Assembly: GCF_900101045.1 (NCBI RefSeq)
Contig: NZ_FNFN01000003.1
Location: forward strand, 787,685 to 851,684
Origin: Nocardioides sp. YR527
Lineage (GTDB): Bacteria; Actinomycetota; Actinomycetes; Propionibacteriales; Nocardioidaceae
Direction: 5' to 3'
Length of the DNA: 64,000 nucleotides
The translations under genes and the position numbers were made by a program. Positions 1-8,134 of the stretch are shown in pieces. The first letter of the stretch is position 1, and each line of letters opens with the position of its first letter. The notes under the pieces are model-generated. The model was not told where the DNA came from and ran no database searches. It saw only the letters and a program-made list of their open reading frames with translations.

Positions 1-930
1 GCGGAGATCCCCGTGCCCGAGGAGCTGGCCGATGTGGAGGTCCGTGGCGACGCCTACGCCAACCAGACCCGCCGGCTCGTGGCCAGCGCCGTCGACACCT
101 ACAACTCCAGCCGGACCTTCTACGAGAAGGTCGTGGCGAAGGTGCCGGACCTGGCGCTGCGCGAGCCTGGCGAGGACGAGACCGTGTCGGTACTCGTCTC
201 CGATCGCCACGACAACGTCGGCATGGACTCGGTGGTGCGCGCGATCGCCGACGAGGGCGGCGCGACCGGCATCCTCGACGCCGGGGACGACACCTCGACC
301 GGGTCCGAGTGGGAGACCTTCTCCCTCGACTCGCTCACCGACGCGAGCGACGGCCTGGACAAGTGGGCGGTCACCGGCAACCACGACCACGGTCCGACGG
401 TCGGCGACTATCTGGCCGACCAGGGCTGGACCGTGCTCGACGGCGAGGTCGTCGACGGCCCCGGTGGCTCGACGCTCCTGGGCGTCCCCGATCCGCGCAC
501 CAGCGGCCTCGGCAACTGGATCGACGAGAAGGGCGTCACCCTCGAGGAGGCCGGAGAGAAGCTGGCCGACATCGCCTGTGCCTCGAAGGAGGAGGGTGAG
601 CCCGTCGCGACCCTCCTCGTCCACGACCCGTCGCTGGGCCGCGAGACCCTGCGCCGTGGTTGCGCGACCCTCGTCGTCGGTGGCCACCGTCACGTGCACC
701 TGGGACCCGGCGAAGTGACCGGTGAGAACGGCAACATCGGCTGGACCTACACCAACGGCACCACCGGCGGCGCGGCGTACGCCTTCGCGATGGGGAAGAT
801 CCGCCGCACCGCCGAGGTCAGCCTGATCACCTACGCCGACGGGCAGCCCGTCGGCATCCAGTCCGTCGAGCTGGAGACCAACGGAGTCCTCACCGCCCAC
901 GAGTACGTCCCGCTCGATCCCGCTCGTTAG
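1..930 (+). CDS. Metallophosphoesterase (5' end outside window)
   Basis: Calcineurin-like metallophosphoesterase, a two-metal phosphoester hydrolase of unknown substrate. Counting from the GTG at 13, the metal-binding motifs occur in order: DRH at residues 64-66, GDD at 91-93, GNHD at 122-125, and GGHRHVH near 222-228. The reading frame is open to the left edge with no stop, so the GTG at 13 is probably internal and an N-terminal part is missing; many actinobacterial relatives have N-terminal membrane segments. The first motif reads SDRHDN where SDLHDN is more usual. The family assignment is firm and the substrate is not predictable. Confidence 0.85.
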   Translation, partial: AEIPVPEELADVEVRGDAYANQTRRLVASAVDTYNSSRTFYEKVVAKVPDLALREPGEDETVSVLVSDRHDNVGMDSVVRAIADEGGATGILDAGDDTSTGSEWETFSLDSLTDASDGLDKWAVTGNHDHGPTVGDYLADQGWTVLDGEVVDGPGGSTLLGVPDPRTSGLGNWIDEKGVTLEEAGEKLADIACASKEEGEPVATLLVHDPSLGRETLRRGCATLVVGGHRHVHLGPGEVTGENGNIGWTYTNGTTGGAAYAFAMGKIRRTAEVSLITYADGQPVGIQSVELETNGVLTAHEYVPLDPAR

Positions 931-999
931 CCGCGTCGGCTGCGCACATCGGTGGACGACTGGCTACGATGTCCCCGCCGGTCACCTCGTGGTTGGCAT

Positions 1000-1075
1000 G
1001 CCGCGTTAGCTCAGTTGGCAGAGCGCCAATCTTGTAAATTGGATGCCAGGAGTTCGATTCTCCTACGCGGCTCCA
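1000..1075 (+). tRNA. tRNA-Thr (anticodon UGU)
   Basis: A complete cloverleaf of 76 nt. The acceptor strand gccgcgt (1000-1006) pairs with acgcggc (1065-1071), followed by discriminator T and an encoded CCA (1073-1075). The anticodon arm ccaat / attgg encloses the loop cttgtaa, giving anticodon TGT, which reads ACA-type Thr codons. The T arm contains ggagttcgattctcc. A TACGAT -10 hexamer lies about 31 nt upstream (965-970). Confidence 0.97.
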
Positions 1076-1110
1076 GAAAAGTTCCGATAGTGCGCCGTAC
1101 AGTCATTGCC

Positions 1111-1515
1111 ATGACTCGATGCATGGGGTGTGGGCAGGAACTGACCCAGCGCCACCAGAAGATCTATTGCAGCAACGCCTGCCAGATGCGGGTCAAGCAG
1201 AAGCGCATGGTCGAGGAGTGGCTGGCGACGGGGACAGGCAAGGCTCTCAGCAAGCGGCGCCACTGCATCCGCGACTATGTCCTGCAGCAGCAAGAAGGCC
1301 TTTGCGCGATCTGTGTGATCCGAGCGGAGTGGAACGGCCTGGAACTCGCTTTCGTGCTTGATCACATCGACGGCGATGCCTCGAACAACCGCCGCGATAA
1401 CCTTCGGCTCCTGTGCCCGAACTGCGACAGCCAGCTCCCGACGTACAAGGCCAAGAACCGGGGGAGCGGCAGGGCCTGGCGCCGGCAGAGATACGCCGAC
1501 GGCAAGTCCTACTGA
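1111..1515 (+). CDS. Small HNH endonuclease with Cys-rich N-terminus
   Basis: A 134-residue HNH nuclease. The N-terminus holds a short zinc-finger-like segment (CMGC near residues 4-7, then YCSNAC). The C-terminal half carries the HNH core: LDHIDG (catalytic His), the N-rich turn SNNRRDNLRLLCPNC, and paired cysteines (CAIC and CPNC) for structural zinc. The ATG at 1111 is chosen because a TACAGT -10 element ends 7 nt before it, which suggests a leaderless mRNA. The gene starts 36 bp after the tRNA, and its stop abuts the stop of convergent pdxY. It looks like a free-standing HNH gene of phage or homing type rather than a housekeeping gene. The target is unknown. Confidence 0.8.
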   Translation: MTRCMGCGQELTQRHQKIYCSNACQMRVKQKRMVEEWLATGTGKALSKRRHCIRDYVLQQQEGLCAICVIRAEWNGLELAFVLDHIDGDASNNRRDNLRLLCPNCDSQLPTYKAKNRGSGRAWRRQRYADGKSY

Positions 1516-2364
1516 TCAGCGGAGCTGGGTGACCTCGTACGTCGTCGGCGGGTTGGCGATGTCGTCCTGGGAGGCGATGAGCTCGAGCTCGCGGCGACCC
1601 GACTTCAGCGTCCGGTCGAGGATGGCGAAGAGGGTGTTGGCGGTGCGGCCCAGCGCGGCCGGGGTGGAGCCGGTCGAGAGCAGGTGGGAGAGGTAGACCG
1701 CGGCGGTGACGTCGCCGCCGCCGTTGGGGGAGATCGGGAGCAGCGGAGTGGTGACCGACCAGGCACCCTCGTCGGAGACCGCGACCAGGTCTATGTGGGT
1801 GGGGTCCTTGGTGATCACCGAGGTGACGAGCACGTTCGACGGGCCGGACTCGCGGACGATGTCGACCGCGGCGAGCACCTCCTGGAGCGTGTCGGTGGTC
1901 TCGACGCCGGCGAGGAAGTTGAGCTCGAAGTGGTTGGGCGTGATGACGTCGGCGGCGGGCACGACCTGGTCGCGCATGAACTCCGGGATGCCCTCACGGA
2001 CGAACATCCCGCGCCCGACGTCGCCCATCACCGGGTCGCAGCAGTAGAGGGCCCGCGGGTTGAGCGCCTTCACGCGGCGTACGGAATCCAGGACGATCGC
2101 GCCGACGGCCGGGTCGCCCTGGTAGCCGGACAGGACCGCGGAGACGGTGGAGAGACCGTCGCGCTCGGAGATCCCCTCGATGACCTCGGCGACCTGGTCG
2201 GCGGCCACGACCGGTCCACGCCACGCGCCGTAGCCGGTGTGGTTGGAGAAGTTGACCGTGAGCACGGGCCAGACCTCGTGACCGAGGCGCTGGATCGGGA
2301 AGACTGCCGCCGAGTTGCCGACGTAGCCGAAGGCCACGTGCGACTGGATGGAGAGGATCTGCAT
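1516..2364 (-). CDS. pdxY: Pyridoxal kinase
   Basis: PdxY/PdxK-type kinase that phosphorylates pyridoxal (and possibly related vitamers) to pyridoxal 5'-phosphate in the B6 salvage pathway. The 282-residue ribokinase-like protein starts with the family signature MQILSIQSHVAFGYVGNSAA. It has the CDPVMGD segment and the glycine-rich anion hole with catalytic Asp in PNGGGDVTAA; the usual form is GTGD, so GGGD is a mild variation. The start at 2364 fits family alignments; an in-frame ATG at 2379 is possible. It is the last gene of a close minus-strand run after rhomboid (23-bp gap), so it is probably cotranscribed. Confidence 0.93.
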   Translation of the reverse strand: MQILSIQSHVAFGYVGNSAAVFPIQRLGHEVWPVLTVNFSNHTGYGAWRGPVVAADQVAEVIEGISERDGLSTVSAVLSGYQGDPAVGAIVLDSVRRVKALNPRALYCCDPVMGDVGRGMFVREGIPEFMRDQVVPAADVITPNHFELNFLAGVETTDTLQEVLAAVDIVRESGPSNVLVTSVITKDPTHIDLVAVSDEGAWSVTTPLLPISPNGGGDVTAAVYLSHLLSTGSTPAALGRTANTLFAILDRTLKSGRRELELIASQDDIANPPTTYEVTQLR

Positions 2365-2387
2365 GCAGCCAGTCTCCATCAGCTGGC

Positions 2388-2981
2388 TCAGGCAGCCTTC
2401 TTCCGGGGCGGGTCGTTGAGCAGCCAGGCCGCCAGCGCGCCGCCGATCGCGCCGAAGAGGTGGCCCTGCCAGGAGACGCCGGTCTGCCCGGGGAGTACGC
2501 CGAGCAGCAGGCTGCCCCAGACCAGGAAGATGAGCACGCCGATGACGATCTGGCCGACGCGGTGGTTGAACAGCCCGCGCAGGATCAGGTAGACCAGCCA
2601 GCCGAAGATCAGCATCGAGGTGCCGGCGGTGATGCTGCCCGGGGGCGACATCAGCCAGACGCCGACTCCTCCGACCACCCAGATGATGAGCGTCGCCACG
2701 ATCCCGCGGCCGACGCCCGAGGCGAGCACCAGGAAGCTGAGAACGAGCGCGAACAGGGTGTTGCCGTAGAGGTGGGCCCAGCCGAAGTGGAGCACCGGGG
2801 CGAACACGATGCCGAGCAGGCCGGCGTCGGTGCGCGGCTGGATGCCGAGCGAGTCGAGCTGGTGTCCGCTGATGTAGTCGGTGGCCTCGAGCACCCACAG
2901 CAGCGCGACGAAGCCGAGCGACCACATGCCGGCCCGAATCCAGTCGGCGCGTTGGGGGCGCGTGGGAGAGTCCTGGCTCAC
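2388..2981 (-). CDS. Rhomboid-family intramembrane serine protease
   Basis: A 197-residue polytopic membrane protein of the rhomboid family. It contains HFGWAHLYGN in the second membrane segment (family H-x3-N oxyanion residues), a putative nucleophile Ser in TAGTSMLIFGW, and the catalytic His in WQGHLFGAIGG. The usual GxSG motif is GTSM here; Ser and His are both kept, so activity is plausible but not certain. About six hydrophobic segments are visible. The GTG start at 2981 gives a polar leader before the first membrane helix. It lies 14 bp after the upstream membrane gene in the same orientation. Its substrate is unknown. Confidence 0.85.
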   Translation of the reverse strand: MSQDSPTRPQRADWIRAGMWSLGFVALLWVLEATDYISGHQLDSLGIQPRTDAGLLGIVFAPVLHFGWAHLYGNTLFALVLSFLVLASGVGRGIVATLIIWVVGGVGVWLMSPPGSITAGTSMLIFGWLVYLILRGLFNHRVGQIVIGVLIFLVWGSLLLGVLPGQTGVSWQGHLFGAIGGALAAWLLNDPPRKKAA

Positions 2982-2995
2982 GCCTGAAATCTTAC

Positions 2996-3556
2996 CTACC
3001 GCTCCACAGCGGCGAGCCGTTGCTCGAGACTCTCGTAGAGGTAGGGGACGGCGGCCGGATGCGGTCCGGTCTCGTAGAGCTCGGTGGCGAGCCTCCGGGG
3101 AGACTCCCCGGTGTGGTCGGCCGCCCAGGTGCTGCCACCCCCGGTGATCCGCCCGCCGTCGAGGGGAAGCACCGCCTCGGCCGCCAGTGCGACCCAGCGT
3201 CCACCGCCGTCCTCGAGCCAGGCCACCGGAACGGCGTACGCCTCGCCCTCGGTCATGTCGGCGTCGAGGTCGATCCCGCGGCCGATCTGGTGGGCTCCCT
3301 GCCGGCTCCACAGGATGGTCGTGACCTCGAGCCGGTCGGCGTCGTCAGGGTCAGGGGTGCCCAGGACGAGGTGGTCGGCGAAGGTCGCCCAGTCGCGTAC
3401 GTCCGTCGCGGGGAACTCCGGAGGCCCGGCCCGCTCCAGCAGGATCCGTCCGCCGATCACGGCTGCCCAGGTCGCCAGCAGGACGACGACGATGGTCCCG
3501 GCGATCTTGAGCCGGCGTGAGACCGCCAGCGTCGGTCCGGTCGCGTTCTCGCCCAC
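2996..3556 (-). CDS. Single-pass membrane protein of unknown function
   Basis: A 186-residue protein that I do not recognise. Residues 17-40 form one hydrophobic helix, leaving a short cytoplasmic N-terminus and an extracytoplasmic domain of about 145 residues without cysteines or an obvious catalytic motif. The domain is rich in Asp, Trp and Ala. It starts with GTG at 3556, follows ung by 35 bp and precedes the rhomboid gene by 14 bp, so it is likely part of the same transcript. It could be a rhomboid substrate, but only its position suggests this. Confidence 0.7.
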   Translation of the reverse strand: MGENATGPTLAVSRRLKIAGTIVVVLLATWAAVIGGRILLERAGPPEFPATDVRDWATFADHLVLGTPDPDDADRLEVTTILWSRQGAHQIGRGIDLDADMTEGEAYAVPVAWLEDGGGRWVALAAEAVLPLDGGRITGGGSTWAADHTGESPRRLATELYETGPHPAAVPYLYESLEQRLAAVER

Positions 3557-3591
3557 CTGACCCCCGTTTCAACGTGCCGATGAGGCCGATC

Positions 3592-4281
3592 CTAATCGGG
3601 AAGGGACCAGTCGACCGGGGAACCGCCCTGCTCGACCAGGAGGGCGTTGGCGCGGGAGAACGGCCGGGATCCGAAGAACCCCCGGCGTGCGGAGAGCGGC
3701 GAGGGGTGGACGGACTTGATCGCGGGGACCCCGTTGAGCCGCGGCTCGAGATTCTGCGCGTGCCTGCCCCACAGGATCGCCACCAGCGGTCCGCCGCGAC
3801 GGCCGAGTACGTCGATCGCTCGCCCGGTGACGTCCTCCCAGCCCTTCTTCGAGTGGGATGCGGGAGCTCCGGGGCGCACCGTCAGCGAGGTGTTGAGCAG
3901 CATCACCCCGCGGTCGGCCCAGGTCGAGAGGTCGCCGTGCTCGGGCACCTTCAGGTCGAGGTCGGTGGTCAGCTCGGCGTAGATGTTCTTCAGCGACGCC
4001 GGCAGGGGACGTACGTTCTTCTCGACCGCGAAGCTGAGCCCGATCGGGTGTCCGATGGTCGGGTAGGGGTCCTGGCCGACGATCAGGACGCGCACGTCCC
4101 GGAGCGGTCGCCGGAAGGCGTTGAAGATGCGGTCGCCGTCGGGAAGATAGGGACGCCTGGCCGCCAGCTCGTCGCGCAGGAAGCGGCCCATCTGCTCGAT
4201 CTGCGGTTCGGCCGGCGCCAGCGCCTCGGCCCAGTCGGCTGCCATCAGGCCCTTGTCCACGAGTCCTGCCAGTGCGCTCAT
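3592..4281 (-). CDS. ung: Uracil-DNA glycosylase, family 1
   Basis: Removes uracil from DNA as the first step of base-excision repair. The 229-residue length is typical for family 1. The water-activating loop GQDPYP (catalytic Asp about residue 71), the LLNTSLTV uracil-binding segment, and the C-terminal HPSPLS DNA-intercalation loop followed by GFFGSRPFS are all present. The ATG at 4281 faces the divergent oxidoreductase at 4358 across 76 bp. It is the first gene of the minus-strand run leading to pdxY. Confidence 0.96.
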   Translation of the reverse strand: MSALAGLVDKGLMAADWAEALAPAEPQIEQMGRFLRDELAARRPYLPDGDRIFNAFRRPLRDVRVLIVGQDPYPTIGHPIGLSFAVEKNVRPLPASLKNIYAELTTDLDLKVPEHGDLSTWADRGVMLLNTSLTVRPGAPASHSKKGWEDVTGRAIDVLGRRGGPLVAILWGRHAQNLEPRLNGVPAIKSVHPSPLSARRGFFGSRPFSRANALLVEQGGSPVDWSLPD

Positions 4282-4357
4282 AAATGATGAGGGTATCGGC
4301 TGGGACCGACGGTTAAGTTGTCCGTGGCACTCAGGTTGGACTCATCAAGGAGTAGAC

Positions 4358-5356
4358 ATGAAGTTCGGTTTCTTCGTCCCGCAGGGATGGCGCTTCGACC
4401 TCGTCGGGATCGACCCGGCGGACCAGTGGACGACGATGAAGGACTTGGCGATCCACGCCGACTCCGGGCCCTGGGAGAGCATCTGGGTCTACGACCATTT
4501 CCACACCACACCCGAGCCGTCCGACCAGGCGACCCACGAGGCCTGGTCGCTGATGGCGGGTATGGGCGCGGTGACGTCGCGGGTGCGCCTCGGGCAGATG
4601 TGCTCGTGCATGTCCTACCGAAACCCGGCCTACCTGGCGAAGGTCGCCGCCACCGCCGACCACATCAGCGGCGGCCGGGTCGAGATGGGCATCGGCGCGG
4701 GCTGGTACGAGCACGAGTGGCGGGCCTACGGCTACGGCTTCCCCGCGGCGCGTGACCGCCTCGGGATGCTCCGCGAGGGCGTCCAGATCTTCCAGCAGGC
4801 CTGGACCAAGGGCGTCTCGTCGCTGGACGGGAAGTACTACCAGGTCGACGGCGCCATCTGTCAGCCGCTGCCGCTCCAGCAGGGCCGTTCCGGCATCCCG
4901 CTGTGGATCGCCGGCGGCGGCGAGAAGGTGACCCTCAAGATCGCGGCGCAGTACGCCGACTACACCAACTTCCTCGGTGACCCGGAGACCTTCAAGGCGA
5001 AGTCCGACATCCTGCGCGGCCACTGCGAGAGCCTCGGGCGCGACTTCGCGGAGATCACCCGCTCGTCGAACTTCAACGTGCTGCTCGGGGAGAACGACGC
5101 CGAGGTCGCCGAGAAGGTCAAGGCCTGGGAGGCGCGGCTGGTGCCGCACCTGGGCGCGGCCAGGGCGGCCGAGGTCGTCAACGGCGCCGTCGAGGGACCG
5201 ACCTCCCTGGTCGGCACCCCGGACCAGGCCGTGGAGAAGCTCAAGGTCGTGGAAGAGCTCGGGATGACGTACGCCATCGGCTACTTCGCCGACGCCGCCT
5301 ACGACCGCTCCTCCATCGAGCTCTTCGAGTCGCAGGTCATCCCCGAGCTCGCCTGA
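4358..5356 (+). CDS. LLM-class F420-dependent oxidoreductase
   Basis: A 332-residue luciferase-like (TIM-barrel) flavin/F420 oxidoreductase. The N-terminus MKFGFFVPQG and the segments SRVRLGQMCSCMSYRNPAYLAK, GRVEMGIGAGWYEHEW and GIPLWIAGGG are typical of the actinobacterial F420-dependent subfamily; the substrate is not predictable. The ATG at 4358 is chosen over upstream in-frame codons because AAGGAG (4346-4351) sits 6 nt before it. It is monocistronic by spacing (64 bp to the next gene). Confidence 0.88.
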   Translation: MKFGFFVPQGWRFDLVGIDPADQWTTMKDLAIHADSGPWESIWVYDHFHTTPEPSDQATHEAWSLMAGMGAVTSRVRLGQMCSCMSYRNPAYLAKVAATADHISGGRVEMGIGAGWYEHEWRAYGYGFPAARDRLGMLREGVQIFQQAWTKGVSSLDGKYYQVDGAICQPLPLQQGRSGIPLWIAGGGEKVTLKIAAQYADYTNFLGDPETFKAKSDILRGHCESLGRDFAEITRSSNFNVLLGENDAEVAEKVKAWEARLVPHLGAARAAEVVNGAVEGPTSLVGTPDQAVEKLKVVEELGMTYAIGYFADAAYDRSSIELFESQVIPELA

Positions 5357-5420
5357 GCGACGCCCGGCGACACCGTCGCGGACTTTTACAACGAGGTGGC
5401 CGCCCGGTAGGAAGACGTAC

Positions 5421-6971
5421 ATGAAGATGACGACCCTCCTCGGGGGAGTGGCAGTTGCCGCCGGCGTGGTCGCCGCGCGTGACCTGACCCAGCGCAAGCA
5501 CGCGATCCTGCGGAACTTCCCGGTGATCGGGCACGCGCGGTACCTGATGGAGAAGATCGGGCCGGAGCTGCGGCAGTACATCGTCGCCGACAACGACGAG
5601 GAGCGGCCCTTCAGCCGCGACCAGCGGCGCTGGGTCTACGCCTCGGCCAAGGAGCAGAACAACTACTTCGGCTTCGGCACCGACAACGACATCGAGCACA
5701 CCCAGGGCCACATCCACATCAAGCACCGTACGTTCGCCGACTCCCTGCCCGACGACCACGACCCGGCTGCCAAGCTCCCGTCGGCGAAGGTGCTCGGAGC
5801 GCCGCGCGGGCGCGCGAAGGCGTTCCGGCCGGAGTCGATCGTCAACATCTCGGCGATGTCGTTCGGGTCGCTGTCCGGGCCGGCGATCAAGGCGCTCAAC
5901 CTGGGTGCACGCCGGGCCGGGGCGATGCACAACACCGGTGAGGGCGGCATCTCGCCCTACCACCTGGAAGGCGGCGCGGATCTGGTGATGCAGGTCGGCA
6001 CCGCCTACTTCGGGTGCCGGAACGCCGACGGCACCTTCTCGATCGATCGGCTCAAGGAGCGGGTCGCCACCGCGCCGGTCAAGGCGATCGAGATCAAGCT
6101 CTCGCAGGGCGCCAAGCCCGGCCTCGGTGGACTGCTGCCGGCGGCCAAGGTGACCCCGGAGATCGCCGAGATCCGCGGCATCGAGCTCGGCAAGGACTGT
6201 GCCTCGCCGTCTCGGCACTCCGCCTTCCACGACGTCGACTCGATGCTCGACTTCGTCGAGAAGATCGCCGCCGAGACCGGGGTACCGGTCGGCATCAAGT
6301 CGGCGGTCGGTGAGATGGAGTTCTGGCAGGAGCTCGCCGGCCAGATGCGGTCGGGGGAGCGGGGCGTCGACTTCATCACCGTCGACGGCAGCGAGGGTGG
6401 CACCGGTGCCGCGCCGCTGATCTTCTCCGACGCGGTCGCGATGCCGTACCGGATCGGCTTCTCGCGGGTCTACGGCACGTTCGCAGAGCTCGGCCTGACC
6501 GACTCGGTCACCTTCATCGGGTCGGCGAAGCTCGGCCTTCCGGAGAACGCCGCCGTCGCCTTCGCGCTCGGTGCCGACATGATCAACGTCGGCCGCGAGG
6601 CGATGATGTCGATCGGCTGCATCCAGGCTCAGAAGTGCCATGACGACACCTGTCCGACCGGCGTCGCCACGCAGAGCAAGTGGCTCTCCGGCGGTCTCGA
6701 CCCGCTGGACAAGGGCGATCGCTGTGCCAGCTATCTCAGGACCCTGCGCAGGGAGCTGACGAAGGTCTCCGCCGCCGTCGGCGTCGCCCACCCCGGCCTC
6801 CTCACGCCGCACGACATCGAGGTCATGAACGGCGACTACGAGTCACGCACCCTCGCCGGCGTCTACGGCTACAAGGACCACTGGGGCGCCCTCGGCCCCG
6901 ATGTGGCCCGCGAGCTCCTCGCGGTCGTGCAACCGCACCGCACGTTCAACGAGAAGCCGGCCACCGCCTGA
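5421..6971 (+). CDS. FMN-binding glutamate synthase-like protein
   Basis: A 516-residue protein corresponding to the FMN/Fe-S synthase domain of glutamate synthase (GltB central region) without the glutaminase or C-terminal domain. After a short hydrophobic N-terminus (about residues 5-22), it shows SMSFGSLSGPAIKALN, the NTGEGGISP loop, KPGLGGLLPAAKV, the flavin region DGSEGGTGAAP and the cysteine cluster CIQAQKCHDDTCPTG for an iron-sulfur centre. Such stand-alone proteins are common in actinobacteria, and their physiological reaction is not established. The gene ends in the dispersed palindromic repeat at 6973. Confidence 0.85.
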   Translation: MKMTTLLGGVAVAAGVVAARDLTQRKHAILRNFPVIGHARYLMEKIGPELRQYIVADNDEERPFSRDQRRWVYASAKEQNNYFGFGTDNDIEHTQGHIHIKHRTFADSLPDDHDPAAKLPSAKVLGAPRGRAKAFRPESIVNISAMSFGSLSGPAIKALNLGARRAGAMHNTGEGGISPYHLEGGADLVMQVGTAYFGCRNADGTFSIDRLKERVATAPVKAIEIKLSQGAKPGLGGLLPAAKVTPEIAEIRGIELGKDCASPSRHSAFHDVDSMLDFVEKIAAETGVPVGIKSAVGEMEFWQELAGQMRSGERGVDFITVDGSEGGTGAAPLIFSDAVAMPYRIGFSRVYGTFAELGLTDSVTFIGSAKLGLPENAAVAFALGADMINVGREAMMSIGCIQAQKCHDDTCPTGVATQSKWLSGGLDPLDKGDRCASYLRTLRRELTKVSAAVGVAHPGLLTPHDIEVMNGDYESRTLAGVYGYKDHWGALGPDVARELLAVVQPHRTFNEKPATA

Positions 6972-6972
6972 G

Positions 6973-7081
6973 AGCCGAGGCGTCACCCCCGCAGGCCGAG
7001 ACGTCACTCGCGTCGGCCGAGTTGGCGCCCGATGCCGACTCGACCGACGCAGCTGACGTCTCGGCCTGCGGGGGTGACTTC
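6973..7081. repeat. Long imperfect palindrome, copy 1 of a dispersed repeat
   Basis: The outer arms 6982-7006 and 7054-7078 are perfect 25-nt inverted repeats. Inner arms (7010-7016 with 7044-7050, then 7017-7026 with 7034-7043, mostly paired) extend the hairpin to a 7-nt loop. It fills the gap between two convergent genes, so it could act as a bidirectional terminator. Three blocks (6973-6986, 7011-7026, 7054-7078) recur in the same order at 55020-55084, so this is a repeat family and not only a local hairpin. Confidence 0.85.
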
Positions 7082-7084
7082 TCG

Positions 7085-8107
7085 TCAGGCCTCGGTGGCG
7101 TAGCGGGCGCCGATGGACTCGCGGATCATGTCCATCTGGCGCATCAGGCTGAGCGTCTGGCTGTGGGGCACCAGCGGGGACTCCAGGAGGCCCTCGCGCA
7201 GGCAGCGCTGCACCTCGACGATCTCGTTGCCGTACGCAGCGCCGATGACGGGCTCGTCGCCGACGATCTCGACGGGCTCGTCACCGTTGGCGGGCTTGAA
7301 GACCGCCGAGGACGGGTGGTGGAAGTCGGTCAGCTCGATGCGGCCCTGGTCGGTGGCGATGGCGGCCGAGCGTGAGGAGTAGGAGGTGACCGAGGAGACC
7401 ATGGTGGAGAGCTCGTTGCCGGCGTACTTCCCGGTCATCACCAGGTCGAGGTCGAAGGTGGCGCCGTCGGCACCCTCGCCGAGGTTGGCCTGAGCGGTCA
7501 GCGCTCGGGCCTCGCCGAAGAGCAGGTGGGCGAAGGTGAGCGGGTAGATGCCCATGTCGAGCAGCGCGCTGGCGCCGAGGGCGGGGTCGAGGAGGCGCTG
7601 GTTCTGCTCGGGGTCGGCGACGAAGCCGAGCTCGGCGTGTACGTGACGGGGGACCCCGAAGCGGCCCGACTTCACGTCGGTGACGAGGCGCCGGATGATC
7701 GGGTTGGTCGCCATCCACATGGCCTCCATGAGGAACAGCTTCTTGGAGGTGGCCAGGTCGACCATCGTCTGCGAGTCGGCGGCGTTGAGGGTCAGCGCCT
7801 TCTCGCACAGCACGTGCTTGCCGGCGTTGAGCACGAGGGTGGCGTGCTCGAGGTGGTGGGAGTGGGGGGAGGCGATGTAGACGACGTCGACGCCCTCGTC
7901 CGCGGCCAGCTCCTCATAGGAGCCGTGCGTGCGGACCGGGCCGTGTGTCTCGTACTCCTTCGCGAACGTGTCCGCGGACTCCTTGCTGCGTGAGCCGACG
8001 GCCACGAGGCGACCGTCGGGGACGAGCATCAGATCGGTGGCTAGGGAGTGGGCGATCCGGCCGGTGCCGAGAATTCCCCACCTGATCGGGTCAGAGTTGG
8101 TGGTCAC
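7085..8107 (-). CDS. Gfo/Idh/MocA-family NAD(P)-dependent oxidoreductase
   Basis: A 340-residue sugar- or polyol-type dehydrogenase. The N-terminal Rossmann fold begins WGILGTGRIAHSLA (GxGxxA), followed by VDVVYIASPHSHH and the catalytic-region EKALTLN (family EKP). The C-terminal alpha/beta domain contains GASALLDMGIYPL (family GGG/LxDxGxY). The substrate is unknown. The GTG start at 8107 is preceded by TAGAGT and a 6-nt spacer, which suggests leaderless translation. The stop codon lies inside the edge of the palindromic repeat. otsA, 27 bp upstream on the same strand, may be cotranscribed. Confidence 0.9.
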   Translation of the reverse strand: MTTNSDPIRWGILGTGRIAHSLATDLMLVPDGRLVAVGSRSKESADTFAKEYETHGPVRTHGSYEELAADEGVDVVYIASPHSHHLEHATLVLNAGKHVLCEKALTLNAADSQTMVDLATSKKLFLMEAMWMATNPIIRRLVTDVKSGRFGVPRHVHAELGFVADPEQNQRLLDPALGASALLDMGIYPLTFAHLLFGEARALTAQANLGEGADGATFDLDLVMTGKYAGNELSTMVSSVTSYSSRSAAIATDQGRIELTDFHHPSSAVFKPANGDEPVEIVGDEPVIGAAYGNEIVEVQRCLREGLLESPLVPHSQTLSLMRQMDMIRESIGARYATEA

Positions 8108-8134
8108 GCCTCGACTCTAGCCACCTGGGAGGGT

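Noticed and set aside
1000..1515. Genomic island integrated at tRNA-Thr
   Set aside because: Only the HNH gene separates the tRNA from pdxY; no integrase and no visible second copy of the tRNA 3' end.
2388..2925. Long opposite-strand and alternative-frame ORFs (for example 1684-2592, 8048-9667, 40856-43150)
   Set aside because: They are shadows of high-GC genes: no start signals, no recognisable motifs, and the other strand encodes clear protein families.
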